Positions 27,553-35,731 of a DNA stretch of 64,000 nucleotides are shown piece by piece. Source of the stretch: Brevundimonas viscosa. Lineage in GTDB: Bacteria > Pseudomonadota > Alphaproteobacteria > Caulobacterales > Caulobacteraceae. Each line of letters begins with the position of its first letter. Within the stretch, counting starts at the first letter, position 1. A program made the position numbers and the translations under genes. Below the pieces are notes generated by a model. It was not told the DNA's origin. It worked only from the letters and a program-made list of their open reading frames with translations, and did not search any database. Location of the stretch: the NCBI RefSeq assembly GCF_900116065.1, contig NZ_FOZV01000001.1, positions 248,001 to 312,000 on the forward strand, written 5' to 3'.

Positions 27553-29046
27553 ATGACCGACGCCGCCGCCGCCCGCCCCGAAGCCCGCAATCCCAGAGGG
27601 TTCGCCGACCGGCGCGGCCGCGACCTCGTCGCCGAGCGCCGGCTCGTGCAGCGGGTCTCGGCCGTCTACGAGCGCTGGGGGTTCGAGCCGCTGGAGACCG
27701 GGGCGTTCGAGTACGCCGATGCGCTGGGCAAGTTCCTGCCCGACGCCGACCGCCCGAACGAGGGCGTCTTCGCCCTGCAGGACGACGACGACCAGTGGAT
27801 GGCGCTGCGTTACGACCTGACCGCGCCGCTGGCCCGGTTCGCGGCGCAGAACTGGGAGACCCTGCCCAAGCCCTTCCGCCGCTACGCCTTCGGCCCGGTG
27901 TGGCGCAACGAGAAGCCCGGCCCCGGCCGCTTCCGCGAGTTCGTGCAGTGCGACGCCGACACCGTCGGCTCCGACCGCCCGGAGGCGGACGCCGAGATCA
28001 TCGCCATGGCCTGCGAGGGCCTCCAGGCCGCCGGGCTGGCGGCGGGGCAGGCGGTCATCCGGGTCTCGAACCGCAAGCTGTTCGACGGCCTGTTCGAGGC
28101 CGGCGGAGTGACCGATCCGCTGCAGAAGCTGACCGCGCTGCGGGCCATCGACAAGTTCGACCGGCTGGGCTGGGAGGGGGTCGCCGCCCTGCTGGGCGAG
28201 GGCCGTCTGGACGAGTCCGGCGACTACACGAAGGGGGCCAACCTGCCGCTGGGCGTCGCGGCGACGATCGAGGCCTTCCTCGCCTCGGCCGGGGACGCGG
28301 GCCTGTCGCGGGCGGCGACGCTGGAGCGGGTGGCGGCCGCGGGCGGCCTCGGCGCGATCGGCGAGGCCGCGCTGGAGGAACTGGCCGCCATCGACCGGGC
28401 GCTGGCCGCCATGAAGGTCGACCAGTCGGCGGTGCGCTTCGACCCGACCATCGTGCGCGGACTGGAGTACTACACGGGGGCCGTGTTCGAGGCCGAACTG
28501 CTGCTGGAGACCATCGACGACAAGGGCCGCGCGGTGCGCTTCGGCTCGATCGGCGGCGGCGGACGCTACGACGATCTGGTGGCGCGGTTCACCGGAGAGC
28601 GGCTGCCGGCGACCGGCTTCTCGTTCGGCGTCTCGCGCCTCGCCTCAGCCCTGCGCGCCGCCGGCCGCGGCGATGAGGACGCCGTGCGGGGACCGGTGGT
28701 GGTGATCGTCTTCTCGGAAGCCGACATGCAGCACTACCTCGACGCGGTGTCCGAGCTGCGCAGCGCCGGCGTCCCCGCCGAGCTCTACCTCGGGCGGGCC
28801 GGGATGAAGGCGCAGATGAAGTACGCCGACCGGCGCGGCGCTCCCGCGGCCGTGATCCTGGGCGGCGACGAGATCGCGGCCGGGCAGGTGACCATCAAGG
28901 ATCTGGACGCGGGCCGGGCCCTGGCCGCCGGAGTCGCCGACAACGAGGCCTGGAAGGCCGAGCGGCCCGGGCAGCGCCTCGTCCCCCGCGGCGAGCTTGT
29001 GTCAACGGTCCGGAGCATCGTCGAGGCGGCGCGCACAGCTTCGTGA
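27553..29046 (+). CDS. hisS: Histidine--tRNA ligase, divergent alphaproteobacterial type
   Basis: 497 residues, class II synthetase. Motif 2 reads RRYAFGPVWRNE followed by GRFREFVQCDADTVG, and motif 3 is GFSFGVSRL. The histidine-binding block GLEYYTGAVFEAEL and the C-terminal anticodon domain are present. The GRFREFVQCD form differs from the usual bacterial R-Y/F-R-Q-F-H-Q pattern and matches the divergent alphaproteobacterial HisRS reported to co-evolve with a tRNA-His lacking G-1. It lies 39 bases after the DUF418 gene. The only HisRS-like gene here; a HisZ paralogue cannot be excluded on length alone but motif 2 fits an active enzyme. Confidence 0.92.
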   Translation: MTDAAAARPEARNPRGFADRRGRDLVAERRLVQRVSAVYERWGFEPLETGAFEYADALGKFLPDADRPNEGVFALQDDDDQWMALRYDLTAPLARFAAQNWETLPKPFRRYAFGPVWRNEKPGPGRFREFVQCDADTVGSDRPEADAEIIAMACEGLQAAGLAAGQAVIRVSNRKLFDGLFEAGGVTDPLQKLTALRAIDKFDRLGWEGVAALLGEGRLDESGDYTKGANLPLGVAATIEAFLASAGDAGLSRAATLERVAAAGGLGAIGEAALEELAAIDRALAAMKVDQSAVRFDPTIVRGLEYYTGAVFEAELLLETIDDKGRAVRFGSIGGGGRYDDLVARFTGERLPATGFSFGVSRLASALRAAGRGDEDAVRGPVVVIVFSEADMQHYLDAVSELRSAGVPAELYLGRAGMKAQMKYADRRGAPAAVILGGDEIAAGQVTIKDLDAGRALAAGVADNEAWKAERPGQRLVPRGELVSTVRSIVEAARTAS

Positions 29047-29061
29047 GTTATCGCTGATAAC
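29047..29061. promoter_or_regulatory. 15-bp palindrome just after hisS
   Basis: GTTATC-GCT-GATAAC starts at the last base of the hisS stop codon's neighbour, 29047. It is a perfect 6-bp inverted repeat in an AT-rich context that could be an operator for the transcript ending at 29252. No partner regulator is known. Confidence 0.25.
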
Positions 29062-29101
29062 AAAGGAAAATCCCGCGCCGCCGAGGGCCAGTCGATTGAC
29101 T

Positions 29102-29252
29102 TGAGCCGGAATTTGTCGTCTTTCTGTCGTCACTCGGGAAGCGCAGCGTTTCGACGCCGCAGCCGCCCGGAGGCGTTTCGGGGAGGAAACGTCCGCTCCT
29201 CAGAGAGCGAAAGAAAGCCCGCCGCGATGTATCCCCCGCGGCGGGCTTTTTT
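29102..29252 (+). ncRNA. Possible small RNA ending in a strong terminator
   Basis: The 378 bases between hisS and the M13 peptidase gene have no convincing ORF but contain a strong + strand terminator about 170 bases past hisS. The stretch before it has a second hairpin (GCGTTTC...GAAACG region near 29173-29200) and a TTGACT at 29096-29101 upstream. No good -10 box is seen, so this could equally be a long hisS 3' UTR. The right part up to 29424 holds the peptidase terminator. Confidence 0.25.
29215..29252 (+). terminator. Strong Rho-independent terminator downstream of hisS
   Basis: A perfect 12-bp stem (AAGCCCGCCGCG / CGCGGCGGGCTT), 10-base loop and six T residues. It ends either the hisS transcript or a separate small RNA. 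Confidence 0.88.
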
Positions 29253-29368
29253 GCGCCTGCAGCCTGGCGTCAGCGCGCGCGGCCAGCGAGGCTCCGGGGC
29301 TCGGCAAGGGACCCCTCGCCGTTCAAGCAGCAAGGCTCCGCGAGCTGAGCGACAGCGACCCTGAAACA

Positions 29369-29403
29369 GGAAAGGGCCGGAGCGTCGCCGCCCCGGCCCT
29401 TCC
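29369..29403 (-). terminator. Terminator-like hairpin after the M13 peptidase gene
   Basis: An inverted repeat (GGAAGGGCCGG / CCGGCCCTTTCC on the minus strand) about 22 bases past the stop, followed by TGTTTC. The T-run is short. Confidence 0.5.
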
Positions 29404-29424
29404 CCAGTTCGATGGAACCGCCGC

Positions 29425-31551
29425 CTACCAGATGCGGACGCGGTCCTCCGGGGCGAGGTAGTACTTGTCGCCGGGCTGAACGTCGAAGGCGTCGTACCAG
29501 GCGTCGATGTTGCGCAGCGGGCCGATGACGCGGAACTCGGCCGGGCTGTGCGGATCGGTGGCGATCTGCTGGCGCAGGGCGTCGTCGCGGTACTTGGACT
29601 GCCAGACCTGGGCCCAGCCGTAGAAGAAGCGCTGGTCGCCGCTCAGGCCGTCGATCACCGGGGCCGGCTGGCCGTCAAGCGACAGGTGGTAGGCTTCCAG
29701 GCCCACGGCCGTGCCGGCCGCGTCGCCGATGTTCTCGCCCATGGTCAGTCCGCCCTGGACGTTGAAGCCGGGGATCGGCTCGAACTGGTCGTACTGGGCG
29801 CCGAGGCGGGTGGTCAGGGCCTCGAAGCGGGCCTTGTCCTCGGGGGTCCACCAGTTGCGCAGCACCCCGTCGCCGTCGGACTTGGAGCCCTGGTCGTCGA
29901 AGCCGTGGCCGATCTCGTGGCCGATCACGCCGCCGATGCCGCCGTAGTTGACGGCCGGGTCGGCGTCGGGATCGAAGAACGGCGGCTGCAGGATGGCGGC
30001 CGGAAAGACGATCTCGTTGTTGGCCGAGTTGTAGTAGGCGTTGACGGTCTGCGGGAACATGCCCCACTCGTCCTTGTCGACGGGATCATTCAGCCGGTTG
30101 AGCCGGTAGTTCCACTGGAAGAGACCGGCGCGCTCGGCGTTGCCGAACAGGTCGTCGCCGCGGATCTCGAGGTCCGAATAGTCCCGCCACTTGTTCGGGT
30201 AGCCGATCTTGACCGTGAACTTGGCCAGCTTGTCCTGGGCGGCGGCCTTGGTCTCGTCGCTCATCCAGTCGTAGGTGTTGATGCGGTTGCCGAGCGCGGT
30301 GCGCAGGTTGGCGACCAGCTCCTCCATCTTGGCCTTGGACTCGGCCGGGAAGTACTCGGCCACGTACTGGCGGCCGATCGCCTCGCCCAGCATGCCTTCG
30401 GCGAAGCTGATGGCGCGTTTGTCGCGGCTGCGCTGGGCCGGCTGGCCCTGCAGATCGCGCGAGCGGAACTCCCACTGGGCGTCCGAGAAGCGCTTCGACA
30501 GCAGGCCGGCGGCGTCGTCCGTGGTGTGGAAGGCCTGCCAGGCCTGGATCACCTCGACCGGGGTCTCGGCGTAGATCGCCGCGATCTTCGGCATGGCCGT
30601 GTCCTGGCGCACGATCAGGCGCGGCACCCCGCCGACGCCGACGGCGTCATAGTAGGCCTGCCATGGGAAGCCGGGCGCTTCCGAGGCCAGCTGGGCGATG
30701 GTGTACTCGTTGTAGGTCTCGTCGCGGTTGCGGTTCTGGATGGGCGTCCAGTGGGCCTCGGCGATGCGCGTCTCGAAAGCGAGAATGGCGTCGGCGTTGG
30801 CGGCGGGATCGTCCCAGCCGATCATCTCCAGCATGCGCTCGACGTAGGCGCGGTACAGGGCCTTCTTCTCGGCCCAGCGCTCCTCGAGGTAATAGTCTCG
30901 GTTGGGCAGACCGATGCCCGACTGGCCGGTCGCAACGACGTAGCGGGTCGGCGCCTTCTGGTCGATCGTGATGCCGGTGCCGAAGATCGACCCGCCGAAG
31001 CGGCCCTGGGTCTCGCCCATGTAGACGGCCAGCTTGTCGTGGGTGTCCGCGGCCCGGATGGCGGCGAGGTAGGGCTGCAGCGGCTGGGCGTCCAGCGACT
31101 CGATGCGGGCCTCGTCCATGTAGGCGCGATAGGCGTCGGCGATCTTCGCCTCGTCGGAGCCCGGCGCGAGATCGGTGCGGGCGACGAGGCCGTCGATCAT
31201 CGCCTTCAGGCGGTTGTCGGACAGCTCGCGCAGCAGGGCGAAGCTGCCGTAGGAGGTGCGGTCCGACGGAATCTGCATCCGGTCGAGAGCCGCCCCGTTG
31301 GCATGCCGGAAGAAGCTCTCGCCCGGTTCGACCGAGGTGTCGCGACCGGCGAGATCGAAGCCCCAGGTCCCGTAGCGGGGCGCCTCGACCCCCTGCCATC
31401 CCGTCACGGTCGCGCCGGGTTCGCTGGCCTGGAAAAGCTCGAAGACGGTGCAGGCTTCGTCGATGCAGGCGTGGTCGTGATCCTGGGCCAGCGCGCCCGA
31501 AGCGGGCAGCAGCAGGGCGCCCAGCGCGGCGCCGATCAGCAATTTCTTCAT
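29425..31551 (-). CDS. M13 family (neprilysin-like) zinc metallopeptidase, secreted
   Basis: 708 residues from the ATG at 31551, which is preceded by GAGGGACAC and starts a clear signal peptide (MKKLLIGAALGALLLPASGALA). A His/Asp-rich start of the mature chain (QDHDHACID) follows. The zinc site is HEIGH (His545, Glu546, His549) with Glu606 and Asp610 in GENIGD; the substrate-binding NAYYN segment also fits. Oligopeptidase acting in the periplasm or at the cell surface. A longer start would prefix 36 non-conserved residues. Two cysteines near the mature N-terminus may pair. Confidence 0.93.
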   Translation of the reverse strand: MKKLLIGAALGALLLPASGALAQDHDHACIDEACTVFELFQASEPGATVTGWQGVEAPRYGTWGFDLAGRDTSVEPGESFFRHANGAALDRMQIPSDRTSYGSFALLRELSDNRLKAMIDGLVARTDLAPGSDEAKIADAYRAYMDEARIESLDAQPLQPYLAAIRAADTHDKLAVYMGETQGRFGGSIFGTGITIDQKAPTRYVVATGQSGIGLPNRDYYLEERWAEKKALYRAYVERMLEMIGWDDPAANADAILAFETRIAEAHWTPIQNRNRDETYNEYTIAQLASEAPGFPWQAYYDAVGVGGVPRLIVRQDTAMPKIAAIYAETPVEVIQAWQAFHTTDDAAGLLSKRFSDAQWEFRSRDLQGQPAQRSRDKRAISFAEGMLGEAIGRQYVAEYFPAESKAKMEELVANLRTALGNRINTYDWMSDETKAAAQDKLAKFTVKIGYPNKWRDYSDLEIRGDDLFGNAERAGLFQWNYRLNRLNDPVDKDEWGMFPQTVNAYYNSANNEIVFPAAILQPPFFDPDADPAVNYGGIGGVIGHEIGHGFDDQGSKSDGDGVLRNWWTPEDKARFEALTTRLGAQYDQFEPIPGFNVQGGLTMGENIGDAAGTAVGLEAYHLSLDGQPAPVIDGLSGDQRFFYGWAQVWQSKYRDDALRQQIATDPHSPAEFRVIGPLRNIDAWYDAFDVQPGDKYYLAPEDRVRIW

Positions 31552-31727
31552 GTGTCCCTCGACTTCGCGTCCCTTCCGGGGAGCGTCGCGCCGGACCCTA
31601 CGCCCCGCGGGGGCGCTGTCGTCTGAAATTTTTGTCATGAACCCGGGACGGGAAAACACGGCGACGGGAGCCGGGGCCCCTTGGCGAAGGTTGCGCCAGC
31701 CGGGATAGTGGGCCGGCAGGAGGACGG

Positions 31728-33554
31728 ATGCACGGCGAGGCGGGCGGCGACTACAGGGATCTGGTGGTCTTTCTGGCGGCGGCCGGCGTCGTGGTGCCGC
31801 TGTTCAGCCGCTTCAGGATGAGCCCGGTGCTGGGCTTCCTCGCGGCCGGCGTGCTGCTCGGCCCCGACGGACTGGCGCGCTTCGCCGACGTGGTCCCGTG
31901 GCTGTCGTGGATCACCATCTCGGACGCCGCCCAGCTGCGCTCGCTTTCGGAGCTCGGCGTCGCCTTCCTGCTGTTCATGATCGGGCTGGAGCTGTCGTGG
32001 GAGCGGCTCAAGGCCATGCGGCGGCTGGTGTTCGGCCTCGGTCTCACCCAGGTGGCGGTCTGCGCCGCCGGCCTGGCCGCGGTGTTCATGCTGATGGGGC
32101 AACCGCTCGTCTCCGCGGCGGTGCTCGGCATGGGACTGGCGTTGTCCTCCACCGCCGTGGTCATGCCGGTGATGGCCGAACGCGGACGTCTGACGGCGCC
32201 GGCCGGCCGCGCGACCTTCGCCGTTCTGCTCGCCCAGGACCTTGCGGTCGCCCCCATCCTGATCACCGTAACGGTGCTGGCGGCGCTGGCGCGGAGCATG
32301 GGCGGCGGCGGAGATTTCGACCCGTCGATCCTTCGGCCGGCGCTTTTCACCCTGATCCCCGCCGCGGTCGGCCTCGCCCTGCTCGTGGTGCTCGGACGGC
32401 TGGTGCTGCGGCCGATGTTCCGTTCCGTGGCCCGTTCGCGCAGCCGCGGCCAAGGGGGGGAACTGTTTGTCGCCGCCAGTCTGCTGGTGGTCGTCGGGGC
32501 CGGCATGGCCGCCCAGGCCGCGGGCCTGTCGATGGGCCTTGGCGCGCTGATCGCGGGCCTGCTGCTGGCCGAGACCGAGTTCCGCCGCGAGGTCGAACTG
32601 GCCATCGATCCCTTCAAGGGTCTGCTGCTCGGCGTCTTCTTCGTCGGCGTCGGCATCGCGCTGGATCTCGACGCCGTCGCCGCCGACCCGCTCGCCGTCC
32701 TGGGACTGGCGGCGCTGATGACGTTCCTGAAGGCCGCGCTTATCTTCGGAGCGGCCAGGCTCTGGGGCCTGGGAAACCGCACCGCGATCGAGGCCGCCCT
32801 GATGCTCGGTCCGGCCGGAGAGTTCGCCTTCGTCATTCTCGGCGCCGGTCTGGTCGAGGGCCTCGCTTCCCCCGCTTTCACGCGCACCGTCATGCTGGCG
32901 GCCACGATCAGCATCTTCACCATTCCGCTGATGGCGCTGGTCGCCCAGCGCCTGATCCGGGTCGCTCCGCAGGCGCCGGACGTGCCGCCCGAGGCGCTGG
33001 CGCCGGCGGCGGTCGCCGCGCAGGTGCTGGTCGTCGGCTTCGGCCGGGTGGGGCGTCTGGTCGGCGAGATGCTGAGCGAGCACGGCCAGCCGTTCCTGGC
33101 GCTCGATTCCAACGCCTCCACCGTCTCCCGGGGGCGGGCCGAGGCGGCCAATGTCTTCTATGGCGACGCGGGGCGGCCCGAACTGCTGAAGCTCTGCGGC
33201 ATCGAATCCGCCCGGGCGCTGGTGGTGACCATGGACGCGCCGTCGAAGGTGGACGAAGTGGTCGCCGCTGCCCGCTCGCTCCGCCCCGACCTCAGCATCA
33301 TCGCGCGCGCCCGCGATTCCCGCCACGCCGAGCGCCTCTACGGACTTGGCGTCACCGATGCGGTTCCGGAGACGACCGAGGCCAGCCTGCAGCTGGCCGA
33401 GAACACCCTGGTGGACCTCGGCGTGCCGATGGGGCTGGTGCTCGCCTCCATCCACGAACGGCGCGACCGCTTCCGCAAGATGTTCCAGGAGGCGATGCCG
33501 AAGGGAGACGCGCCGCGGGCTCCGAGAGCGCTTCGCACCACCCTGCGACGGTGA
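31728..33554 (+). CDS. CPA2-family cation:proton antiporter with RCK domain (KefB/YbaL-like)
   Basis: 608 residues. Residues 10-405 form a 12-13 helix Na+/H+ exchanger domain with family blocks SPVLGFLAAGVLLGP and MGLALSSTAVVMPV. A cytosolic RCK-N domain begins near residue 430 with the dinucleotide motif GFGRVG (around 437). Likely exchanges K+ (or Na+) for H+ under nucleotide or glutathione control. A basic C-terminal tail follows. No KefF/KefG ancillary gene is adjacent. Transcribed on its own; 176 bases separate it from the divergent peptidase start. Confidence 0.93.
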   Translation: MHGEAGGDYRDLVVFLAAAGVVVPLFSRFRMSPVLGFLAAGVLLGPDGLARFADVVPWLSWITISDAAQLRSLSELGVAFLLFMIGLELSWERLKAMRRLVFGLGLTQVAVCAAGLAAVFMLMGQPLVSAAVLGMGLALSSTAVVMPVMAERGRLTAPAGRATFAVLLAQDLAVAPILITVTVLAALARSMGGGGDFDPSILRPALFTLIPAAVGLALLVVLGRLVLRPMFRSVARSRSRGQGGELFVAASLLVVVGAGMAAQAAGLSMGLGALIAGLLLAETEFRREVELAIDPFKGLLLGVFFVGVGIALDLDAVAADPLAVLGLAALMTFLKAALIFGAARLWGLGNRTAIEAALMLGPAGEFAFVILGAGLVEGLASPAFTRTVMLAATISIFTIPLMALVAQRLIRVAPQAPDVPPEALAPAAVAAQVLVVGFGRVGRLVGEMLSEHGQPFLALDSNASTVSRGRAEAANVFYGDAGRPELLKLCGIESARALVVTMDAPSKVDEVVAAARSLRPDLSIIARARDSRHAERLYGLGVTDAVPETTEASLQLAENTLVDLGVPMGLVLASIHERRDRFRKMFQEAMPKGDAPRAPRALRTTLRR

Positions 33555-33657
33555 GCCGCAGCGGCGTCGTCCGTTAACCGTCGCCTGTTGTGGCCCGTTA
33601 ACCCGGGCACCCCATTTTGGTCATCGTTGCGTGATGAGTGCCACCCCTCCCCGGACT

Positions 33658-33674
33658 GTCGGAGAACCTCCGAC
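33658..33674. promoter_or_regulatory. 17-bp palindrome upstream of the TetR gene
   Basis: GTCGGAG-AAC-CTCCGAC, a perfect 7-bp inverted repeat with a 3-base centre, 92 bases before the TetR start. Its size and symmetry suit a TetR-type operator, suggesting autoregulation; it could also fold as a leader hairpin. Confidence 0.35.
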
Positions 33675-33766
33675 GGCGCTCTCCGGAGCATTGAATCCAT
33701 AGCATCGCTTCGGCGTTTTCTTTCTGCCGGCGGCTCTCCCCCGCCGCATAGTCGAGTACCGATTTC

Positions 33767-34432
33767 ATGCGAGACATCGCCCAAACCTCCGCCCTCGACC
33801 CCTCCGAGACCGAGGCCGAAGCCCCCCGTCTGAACCGCCGTCAGGCCGCCAAGGTGCGGACCCGGCAGAAGGTGCTGGACGCCGCCCGCGCCCTCTTCGC
33901 CGAGCGGGGTTACGAGCCCGCGACCATCCGCGACATCGCCAAGGGCGCGGGAATGTCGACCGGCGCGGTGTTCGCCAACTTCCAGGACAAGGCGGAGCTC
34001 TTCGAGGCCGTCCTGACCGAGGATCTGGCCCGGCTCGGCGAGACGCTTCGCGCCGCCGCGGCGAGCGAGAGCTCGGTGCGTGGTCGGATCCTGGCGGCCC
34101 TGACCGCCGCCTACCACGGCACGCTCGAACAGCTGCCGCTCGTCCAGGCCGTCGTGGCGCGCTCGTGGTTCCAGCCGGTCGCCGCCGAGATGCGCATGCG
34201 CGAGGCGATCAAGCCGGTGACTGCGGTGGTCGCCGATGTGGTCCAGGCCGGCGTCCGCGAAGGCGAGCTGCGTCAGGACGCGGACGTGCGACTGCTCTCG
34301 GACCTGATCTATGCGGCCTTCCTGTCGAACTACCGCCGCGCCGCCTACGACGGCTGGAACATGGAGCAGCTTGACGCCCAGCTGCAGAAGCAGGTCGACG
34401 TGATCCTGGCCGGCGCGCTCGCCCGGCAGTGA
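33767..34432 (+). CDS. TetR/AcrR-family transcriptional regulator
   Basis: 221 residues. After a 25-residue polar lead comes the TetR DNA-binding domain: RTRQKVLDAARALFAERGYEPATIRDIAKGAGMSTGAVFANFQDKAELF (described by its pieces RDIAKGAGMSTGAVFANF). The C-terminal ligand domain is helical and Ala-rich. The family usually represses neighbours and itself. Candidates are itself and the convergent Rieske oxygenase locus. A palindrome lies upstream. The ATG is preceded by a weak site. Confidence 0.92.
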   Translation: MRDIAQTSALDPSETEAEAPRLNRRQAAKVRTRQKVLDAARALFAERGYEPATIRDIAKGAGMSTGAVFANFQDKAELFEAVLTEDLARLGETLRAAAASESSVRGRILAALTAAYHGTLEQLPLVQAVVARSWFQPVAAEMRMREAIKPVTAVVADVVQAGVREGELRQDADVRLLSDLIYAAFLSNYRRAAYDGWNMEQLDAQLQKQVDVILAGALARQ

Positions 34433-34461
34433 CGCCGCCCGGGCCCGCCGCTGACTCCTGC

Positions 34462-34496
34462 GAAGGCCGCGACCCCCGTCGCGGCCTTCAGCTTTT
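34462..34496 (+). terminator. Rho-independent terminator after the TetR gene
   Basis: A perfect 12-bp stem (GAAGGCCGCGAC / GTCGCGGCCTTC) with a CCCC loop, then AGCTTTT. It overlaps the last codon and stop of the convergent Rieske oxygenase gene. Confidence 0.85.
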
Positions 34497-35606
34497 CCAG
34501 CGCAGGGTGACGGGCTGGACCGGATTGACGAACGGCCGACCCTCGGCCCGGCTCTTCGCCCACTCGCGCTTCAGCTGCTGGTACCACTTGGCCTGCTTGT
34601 CGGCGTCGTCGATCCAGATCAGGGCCGGATCGTAGCGCAGGCCCTCGTTCTGCAGGTTCACCATGCCGCCGTCCTGCCTGAGGAAGGCGACCACGCCGAG
34701 CCGGAGGAAGGGCTTGGCGAGCCCGAACACCCAGTGGTCCGACCAGAAGATCTGGGTGATCCGCGTGCGGGCGGCCGTGATCGGCGTCAGGCAGGTCAGG
34801 GCCAGCACCTGCTTGTCCCCGACCTGGATGTGCTCCCAGCGATAGCCGGGAAGGCGGAAGGTGATCTCGGTCGCCGGCGCGCCGCCCAGGATGCGGTAGG
34901 CGCGGCTGTTCGACGAGGGCGCATGACGCACCATGGCGAAGCCGTGCTCGCGCGGCTCGAAGGCCTTGGCCTTCTCGTGCATCGAATGCTCCGAGCGCCA
35001 CCACCACTGCTGGTGCACGAAGGGGCCGTGGGCGGGGTCCATGAGCCCGATCACGGCGTGATCGATGTGGCTGTCGAACTCCATCCATTCGACCAGCCTG
35101 GCTCCGCCCCCGACGACGCCGGGAAACTGCGGCGGCTCATGGTCGGGTTCATCCGCGCCGCGCGGGTCCGAGCCCATCCAGATGAACACCAGCCCCTGGC
35201 TCTCGCGCACCGGATAGCGCCGCACGCGGATGCGGTCGGTCTCGAAGGCCTGGGATTCCACCAGCGACGGAATGGCGGCGCAGCCGCCGTCGGGGCGGAA
35301 GCGCCACCCGTGGTAGGGGCACTCGATGGTCTCTCCCTCGCCCTTGTCGACGATGCGGCCCGCCGAAAGCGGCGCCGCCCGGTGGGGGCAGATGTCGCGC
35401 AGGGCGAAGACCTCGCCCGACCGCGTGCGCCCGATCAGAACCGGCTCGTCCAGCAGTTCGTGCCGCTTCAGGGAGCCCGGCGCCACGTCGCGCGAGAGGG
35501 CGACGAAGTACCAGGCGTCGAGGACGAATCCCTTCCCGAAGGGGGCCGGCGGCGGTGTGCGCGCTTCTCGGGCGGCGGCGACGGGAGCAGTGTCGGGCGG
35601 CGTCAT
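34488..35606 (-). CDS. Rieske-type aromatic ring-hydroxylating oxygenase, alpha subunit
   Basis: 372 residues from the ATG at 35606; an upstream start would reach into the divergent promoter. The Rieske [2Fe-2S] cluster ligands are Cys73/His75 (CPHRAAPLSAG) and Cys96/His99 (CPYHGW). The mononuclear iron motif D-x2-H-x4-H is at Asp190, His193 and His198 (DPAHGPFVH). This architecture fits single-component-type oxygenases such as vanillate or pheophorbide/cholesterol-type demethylases; the substrate is unknown. No reductase gene is adjacent, so electron supply must come from elsewhere. An inverted repeat lies in the promoter. Confidence 0.9.
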   Translation of the reverse strand: MTPPDTAPVAAAREARTPPPAPFGKGFVLDAWYFVALSRDVAPGSLKRHELLDEPVLIGRTRSGEVFALRDICPHRAAPLSAGRIVDKGEGETIECPYHGWRFRPDGGCAAIPSLVESQAFETDRIRVRRYPVRESQGLVFIWMGSDPRGADEPDHEPPQFPGVVGGGARLVEWMEFDSHIDHAVIGLMDPAHGPFVHQQWWWRSEHSMHEKAKAFEPREHGFAMVRHAPSSNSRAYRILGGAPATEITFRLPGYRWEHIQVGDKQVLALTCLTPITAARTRITQIFWSDHWVFGLAKPFLRLGVVAFLRQDGGMVNLQNEGLRYDPALIWIDDADKQAKWYQQLKREWAKSRAEGRPFVNPVQPVTLRWKS

Positions 35607-35670
35607 GGCTGCTATTCTAGGCGAGCCGCCGGGGCCGCCGCCAGTCGCTGATGTCGAGTCTGCAAAAAGA

Positions 35671-35687
35671 ACTTTACAACACAAAGT
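35671..35687. promoter_or_regulatory. Inverted repeat in the divergent Rieske / hydrolase promoter
   Basis: ACTTT-ACAACAC-AAAGT, a 5-bp inverted repeat with 7-base spacer in an AT-rich island. It is positioned to control either the oxygenase gene or the hydrolase gene. The regulator is unknown. Confidence 0.3.
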
Positions 35688-35731
35688 ATCCCGGATATCG
35701 GCGTTGTGACGCAGATGGAGAGGTCTCCCCG

